DNA of 64,000 nucleotides, from positions 124,001 through 188,000 of the forward strand of contig NC_016459.1 in the NCBI RefSeq assembly GCF_000226115.1, in the 5' to 3' direction. Both the position numbers and the translations under genes were made by a program. Shown here piece after piece: positions 59,021 to 64,000 of the stretch. The notes beneath the pieces are model-generated. The model was not told the DNA's origin and ran no database searches. It saw nothing but the letters and a program-made list of their open reading frames with translations. The stretch is from Thermothielavioides terrestris NRRL 8126. Lineage: Eukaryota; Ascomycota; Sordariomycetes; Sordariales; Chaetomiaceae. How positions within the stretch are numbered: the first letter of the stretch is position 1; each line of letters begins with the position of its first letter.

Positions 59021-59480
59021 CTAGTACCTTCTCTATAGTAGCGGTGGGGATTAGCTTATAGCTATAATTAAACCACTTATAGTGCTAGCAATATACGCTA
59101 TAGCCATTATAGTTGTAGTAGGTTCTATCGTAGGAGCCTACGAGAGTGGCGTATATACAACCTAGGTATAGGATCTTACGCTCTATAGTTATTTGCAAGG
59201 TATAACTAAGGGGTATGTTAGAGCGATATAGTAGTAAGCTAGAAGGAAGAGCGTATAACTTACTCGACTAGGGGACCGTAGCGCTAATTAGAAGAAGGTG
59301 TAGTAGGCTCTTTAGAAGTGGTATATAGGGTAGTAGGCTCTACTATAAGCTCTTCGACGCTATTACCCTCCTTTAAAGGAGTAGGCGAAGGTATAGGCGA
59401 TTTGTCTAAGAAGATATCAAAGTATAGAGGTATAGTAGTCTTATACGCTCTAGGGAGCTAGGAATAGTAATAGTAATAGT
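59021..59480 (-). pseudogene. Antisense ORF of copia B, N-terminal and Cys-motif part
   Basis: Minus-strand continuation of the frame at 50281-50779. From high to low coordinates: a Pro/Thr/Glu-rich open stretch in one frame (around 59470-59290, for example KSPIPSPTPLKEGNSVEELI), then in the neighbouring frame a long open stretch including LQITIERKILYLGC, GSYDRTYYNYNGYSVYC, HYKWFNYSYKLIP and TATIEKVLALTIAI. The many Tyr residues spaced like Cys suggest that Cys codons (TGC/TGT) became TAC/TAT by G-to-A change, so a Cys-rich zinc-type motif is likely. The frame change between the two stretches could be an intron or an indel. Confidence 0.45.
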
Positions 59481-59727
59481 AGCTACTATATACGTAAATA
59501 AGAGGATATATATAGGAAGAAGGAAGCTTAAGCTCCTATAGGTAGGAATTTATACCTCCCCCTAGATCTAAGCGCTCTAATTAGTCAAGACCGCGCTTTA
59601 GAATTTCTTATAGCCTTATACAACCTACTCCTATATATTCTACTGTTCACGAGGATTTCCTATATTCTGGTTTTTACAGTTGTTCAACTACGTATACTTA
59701 GGCGCTCTGTTGAACAACTGGGGGGTG

Positions 59728-59926
59728 TGTCACGTTAGGGGTAAGGGGCTTAGAGCTTGGTATAACGCACTGGCCATAGTTTCCCCACTCCTAGATATAT
59801 ATATACTACGCTCTGTTTAGTCCTTAGCTTTCCTTTGTACTAGAACAACGTACTCTCTTTGTATTCCGATGCTCTACTACGATCCTACCATTGTATCCAC
59901 ACATTGCAGCTCGCTATAGCGTGTCA
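59728..59926 (+). repeat. 3' LTR of copia B
   Basis: 199 bp, TGTCACGTTA to CTATAGCGTGTCA. The inner part is RIP-changed and the outer 30-40 bp unmutated, the mirror of the 5' LTR. Confidence 0.92.
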
Positions 59927-59997
59927 CTGACTAATCCAACTTACAGAAGGTGCATAGATCACTGCTAGGGAGCGATGCTACGCAATGGAGGCCCTCA

Positions 59998-60205
59998 TGT
60001 TGGAACCGCTACGTAGGCTTAGGAAGATAAAGCTATTACGATATAAGCAATGCACATAACTGGGATCAATCGTGGTGTTAAGGATATTGTATTGTAGGAG
60101 AGTTCCTAATTAGGAGCCTAGTCTTAGGCGGCAGTTGGGTATCAGGCCGGTGGATTCTAATCTCGGTAGGCTAGCCTGCTACCCCGGGCTAGGCTAGTTC
60201 TAACA
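59998..60205 (-). repeat. 3' LTR of copia A copy 2
   Basis: 208 bp, TGTTGGAACC to GTTCTAACA on the plus strand, matching the copia A LTR in reverse. The target duplication would be CCTCA (59993-59997); its partner is outside the window. Confidence 0.88.
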
Positions 60206-63200
60206 CACCCCCCTAGGTCGAGCCTCCGGCTCTGGCCTACTAAATCCAGTAATCTATAAAGCTATTTCCAACACTACGTCCTTCCTAATCTAGCAATTCT
60301 ATAGTATTAAGGTCCTTCTACTATCGCCCTAATCCACTGAGCTTTATACGCCTACCCTTCTCAATCCTATATATTATACTGTAAACTAAACCTTCTATTC
60401 AGCTAGGGCCTTCTTCTAGCCCTATGTTTCTTCCTTCTACACCACCTTGTAGGCGCGGATCTCGATAAGGGCCTAGATATCTGCTAGATTAAGCATCTCT
60501 ACGAACTTCTTATAGGGCTCTAGTTCTAGTGTCTTCGTTAGGCTATTGGCCAACATCTAGTTCGAAGGTACGTAATCTATACTAACCCTCTTGTTCTAAG
60601 CTTCTTAGTATAGCTAGTGGTTATAAATGTCGATATATTTTAGCTTTGTCTATAGTATAGGTATCTTAGCGTTAATTAGCTAGATCGTCTACTTATTATT
60701 GTACTAGATCGATAGGATCTTATTATCTAGATAGATCTCTAGTACCTTTAATAGACGTTGAAGGAATATACCTTCTTTCGCTATTTATATAAGTACTAAC
60801 AACTCTACTTCTATAGTCGATATAGTTACTATATCCTATTTATTAGCTCGCTAGGCGATTAGCCCTCTAAATAGTATAATAGCGTAACCTTATAAGCTTT
60901 TATAATCGATACTGTTGTTGACGAAGCTAGTATTGCTAGCTACAATTAGGATATCTCCTTCTCCTAGTTAGAGGGCCTAGAACCTTATTCAATAGAGATA
61001 TTATAATACTCGATTAGCTATATAGTAGTGTTCTAGTCCTAGGTTCTAATTGAACTATATAAGCTTAGAGGCTACGAAGGCAATGTCTAGGTATATATTG
61101 ACGATAGTATATAGGATTAAGCCGATCTTCCTTTAATAGAGCCTAATAGAGCTATAGCTAGCAATATCGTTGTATAGGAGCAATTTGCCCTTAGCTATTA
61201 GAGTCTCTAGCTCTCTTTTTTCCTAAGCTAACTTTATAATCTTCTTAATATATACCGTCTAGCTAAGCTAAATTAAGCGCCTCTTATAGTTGTAATAATC
61301 TCTATACCTAGGAACTATAGAAGGTTATCTCCTCCTATAAGTTTATACTTTTCTTATAGCTAGCTAATCACTTCGTTAGCTTAGTATTGATCCTTCTTAT
61401 AATAGGCGAAGACGATATTATCTATATAGAAGAAGATAATAATGCCTTTGTTCGTTATAATATAGGGCTCTTATAATATAGCCTAGAACCCTAGGTTCCT
61501 TAGGGTAGCTATTAGCTCTTATTGCTAAAGGAGGGGAGACTTCTATAGGCTATAGAGTATCTTCTTTAGTTTTAAGATAGTTCCTAGCTTACAATAGCTA
61601 TATAGTATCTTTATATAAATGTCTTTATCGATCTTTATATTAACGAAGGTATTAACTATATTGAACTACTTTAGTTCTAGGTCGAACTTCGCTATAATAG
61701 TAAATACTATTCTAAAGAATTATATAGCAAATATAGCTATATAGTTCTCTTTAGTAAACCTCTTCTTTTACTAATCGCTATATACTATAAGCCTTACCTT
61801 ATACTTAACGAGGTATCTACTCTTATTAAACTTATAGACATATACCTATATATAATCTAGGATCTAATTGCCCTAGATCTCCTCATTATAGTAGCGAATC
61901 TCTTCCTAGGAGCTTATTATCTTATAGCTTCGAAGATAATTACGTTCAGCTTCTAGGAATAGCTAGCTCAATAGGTAATCTTCGAGTTCAAAGTACTATC
62001 GAGGTATAGACGAGAGTATCGACTAAGAGATAGATCTAAGCTTACCTTTTTACTATAGGCGATCGACTTCTTTTTAGGAGATCTTCTTAGTATCGTCGTC
62101 TTTCTTCTTAATAGTACCGACTATCTTCTTAGCCTTCTTTTTACTCTTTTAGGTAAGTTCCTCTCTCTCTTCCTCTATATAGAGGACCCTCCTTAAGTGC
62201 CTATGTTCAGTAGCTCTAGGGCCCAACGTTCCTATATTAAAGGCGGCCTCCTATAGCTAGAACGCTCCTTTAGAGGCTTTAGACGAACGTAAACCTAGGA
62301 AAGTAGCTACAATTAGAGCGCTTAGCAGAGTAGATAGAGGAGTTAGATATTAGAACTCTAAGAAGGTGCTAATAGTATCGCCTTTTACTACAATAGTATC
62401 TAATACTTCTTCGATAGTAGCTAGGCTCTCTTCTAGTTCTTCGAAGGTTATTAAAGGTGTACTAAACGCCTCTATTGTATCCTCTTCCTTAGCTATAGAC
62501 GTAAGATCGCTATTATCTAGCTAATTGGTATTATTAGCGCCTTTAGTATTAAGCTAGCGCTTTAGCTCTTCGAGGTCTACCTAGGGAATGTCTTATACTA
62601 TAAGCTTTAGATTGCCTAGATATACCTACTTCTCGTTAAAAATTATATTGTATATATATACTACTTAGTCGATAGCTAGGTTCTAGATATAGTAGATGTT
62701 TAAGGAATTATATCCTACGAGGTAGCTAATCTAAGCTCTTAGTCGAAACTATTTAAGACGCCTTTCTTTCTTTTTAGTAGTATCTATTATAGTAAATGCC
62801 TTACAACTATAGACCTTCAAATACCCTTGGTATAGCTTATACTCTAAGGCTCTTAGGCTATCTCTTTTAGCGAGGAAGGTATAAAAGCGATCTAGTAGCG
62901 TTATCTACTCTATTGTCAAGGATGGTATCCTATTGTAGAGATATACTATAGCTCTAGTAACCTTTAGCTACAGTTGCTCTAGCAACTATATACCGATAGC
63001 TATCATTCTAGCCTTCTCCTTGATTATACTCCCTAAACGTTTAGCGCCTCTGTTCTATATAGGCGTATTAGACGTTAAAGGCTCTATTTAGATACCTTGT
63101 CTCTCTACCTAGGTAGTAATAGCGTTCGCCTATATAAATTCGTTATTATACTCTAAGACTTTAATACGTAGCTAATACTGCCTTTTAAGCAGTATAGCGA

Positions 63201-63367
63201 GGTGTTTAATAGCTACTAGGATATCTAGCGCCTTACAGTTATATAGATAGTAGTCCTATATTATACTTAAATAGCGATCTATCGCTAATAACAAATGTTT
63301 AAAGCGTTGTCGGCCCTCCTAGAAAAGGTATAGATCTAAGGCGATCCTATCGCCTAGGCTATAGTTC
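60206..63367 (-). pseudogene. copia A copy 2 pol, RIP-destroyed
   Basis: Minus-strand RNase H, reverse transcriptase and part of integrase, colinear with 21900-25060 of copy 1. Stops throughout. Confidence 0.8.
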
Positions 63368-63962
63368 TGTCATGCCTCAGAACCACCCTAACCCGTGGGA
63401 CCCGCCTTGGCACCTAGCACAGCCCTCGGAACGCGCCTTGGCACCTAGCACAACCCTTAGCCCAACCACCTCGCTCTACATCTAGCACCTAGCATAGCCT
63501 AGCCAACTATAGGGCACTATACAAGTCATCTACGTGCGCCACTAGGGCGTACGTCAGTAGCCCAAATCACACGAGCTACCTAGAGGAGCAATCGGAGGGG
63601 CTCAGAGCTAAGCGAAATACGGGGCATCAGGCTAAGCAAGTGCGGGGAACTGAGACATTAGGTCGGCAACAAAGCGGATTAGGCGCACTTAGGGAGCTAT
63701 ATAGGCGCTATAGGATAGCCTAGGAAAGGATCTACGAGCTTAGGAATAGAGGCTGGCCGATACGGAGGAAGATCGAGGGCTAGGATAGGAGAGATAAGGA
63801 GGATAGAACCCATAGGCAGTGAGAGAGGCTAGCGTTCAATGCAACCACCCGCACCCCCCCTACCTCGTAGCTACCCTGTAGCGTGTGCTCTGCGTGTGCC
63901 TTGCTCGTACTCCGTCACTTCAACGTATACCCCTTTCCTTCTAGGAGCCCCCGCTCCTAACA
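63368..63962. repeat. Probable solo LTR of a third retrotransposon family
   Basis: 595 bp starting TGTCATGCCT and ending CTCCTAACA (TG...CA), bounded by AGTTC duplications (63363-63367 and 63963-63967). The flanks join to give continuous copia A sequence, as shown by the colinear stretch near 21870-21910. No coding or second LTR inside. It has a direct repeat CGCCTTGGCACCTAGCACA near its start (63401, 63432). It is less RIP-mutated than the host element. Orientation unknown. Confidence 0.75.
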
Positions 63963-64000
63963 AGTTCAATGGTCTAGGAATATGATTGGGCCTACGTTTT

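Larger units (their letters stand above)
44715..59926 (+). mobile_element. Ty1/copia retrotransposon family B with nested chromovirus
   Basis: LTRs of 199 bp at 44715-44913 and 59728-59926, and a perfect target duplication CTGAC (44710-44714 and 59927-59931). A polypurine tract (GGGGGG) ends just before the 3' LTR. It is plus-oriented: gag near 45000-46080, protease remnant around 46220 (VNDKKLL), reverse transcriptase IFYIDDFLVV at about 49240-49270, RNase H end DGLTKQL near 50135-50160. Without the chromovirus and one TSD copy the element is about 7.0 kb. It carries about 1.2 kb between the pol end and the 3' LTR, more than copia elements usually have. Confidence 0.9.
59998..64000 (-). mobile_element. 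Ty1/copia family A, copy 2 (runs off the window)
   Basis: Reverse-oriented copy of the element at 11001-32359. The 3' LTR is at 59998-60205, followed (plus strand) by the inverted polypurine tract CACCCCCC and then pol read on the minus strand. The YIDNI reverse transcriptase motif is at about 61405-61440, with the same D-to-N change as copy 1. The copy is interrupted at 63368-63962 by another LTR and resumes at 63963 to the window end. Its 5' LTR is outside. RIP-mutated. Confidence 0.88.

Overview
The window is from a filamentous ascomycete, probably a Sordariomycete-type fungus. Genes have short GT-AG introns of about 55-140 bp. Fungal-specific families are present: an MHYT signalling protein, an F-box protein, an NRPS-like adenylate-forming reductase, an Hce2/Ecp2-type effector and a DUF423 membrane protein. 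Long AT-rich blocks carry the mark of repeat-induced point mutation (RIP): CpA and TpG are almost gone and TpA is in excess, while CpG is kept. Nearly all stops inside the old transposon reading frames are TAG or TAA, as expected from CAG, CAA and TGG.

Layout. 1-11000 is a gene island: the 3' part of an MHYT gene, an F-box gene, a small Gln/Arg-Ala-rich ORF, a broken P450 relic beside a solo LTR, and a small secreted repeat protein. 11001-32359 is one nested transposon cluster: a Ty1/copia element (family A, TSD ACTAC) holding a Ty3/gypsy chromovirus (12506-20757, TSD GCGGT), a Mutator-like DNA transposon (25136-31365, TSD CCCAAATGCC) and an 851-bp insertion with a minisatellite, telomere-like repeats and a 64-T run. 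32365-44714 is a second gene island: a sugar transporter convergent with an NRPS-like reductase, an effector gene broken by a 1.3-kb inverted-repeat element, a tRNA-like/SINE-like unit and a DUF423 gene. 44715-59926 is a second nest: copia family B (TSD CTGAC) split by another copy of the same chromovirus (50780-59015, TSD CAGAG). 59998 to the window end is another copia A copy in reverse orientation, holding a 595-bp probable solo LTR (TSD AGTTC).

How the parts relate. The transporter and the NRPS-like reductase could form a minimal secondary-metabolite locus, with the broken effector gene starting about 1.1 kb from the reductase start. The transposon nests are strongly mutated, but in both of them mutation stops inside the outermost LTRs and does not reach the flanking genes. 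The least ordinary item is a long reading frame on the opposite strand at the 3' end of copia B. Exon coordinates come from splice-site and frame reading by eye. No database search was run.
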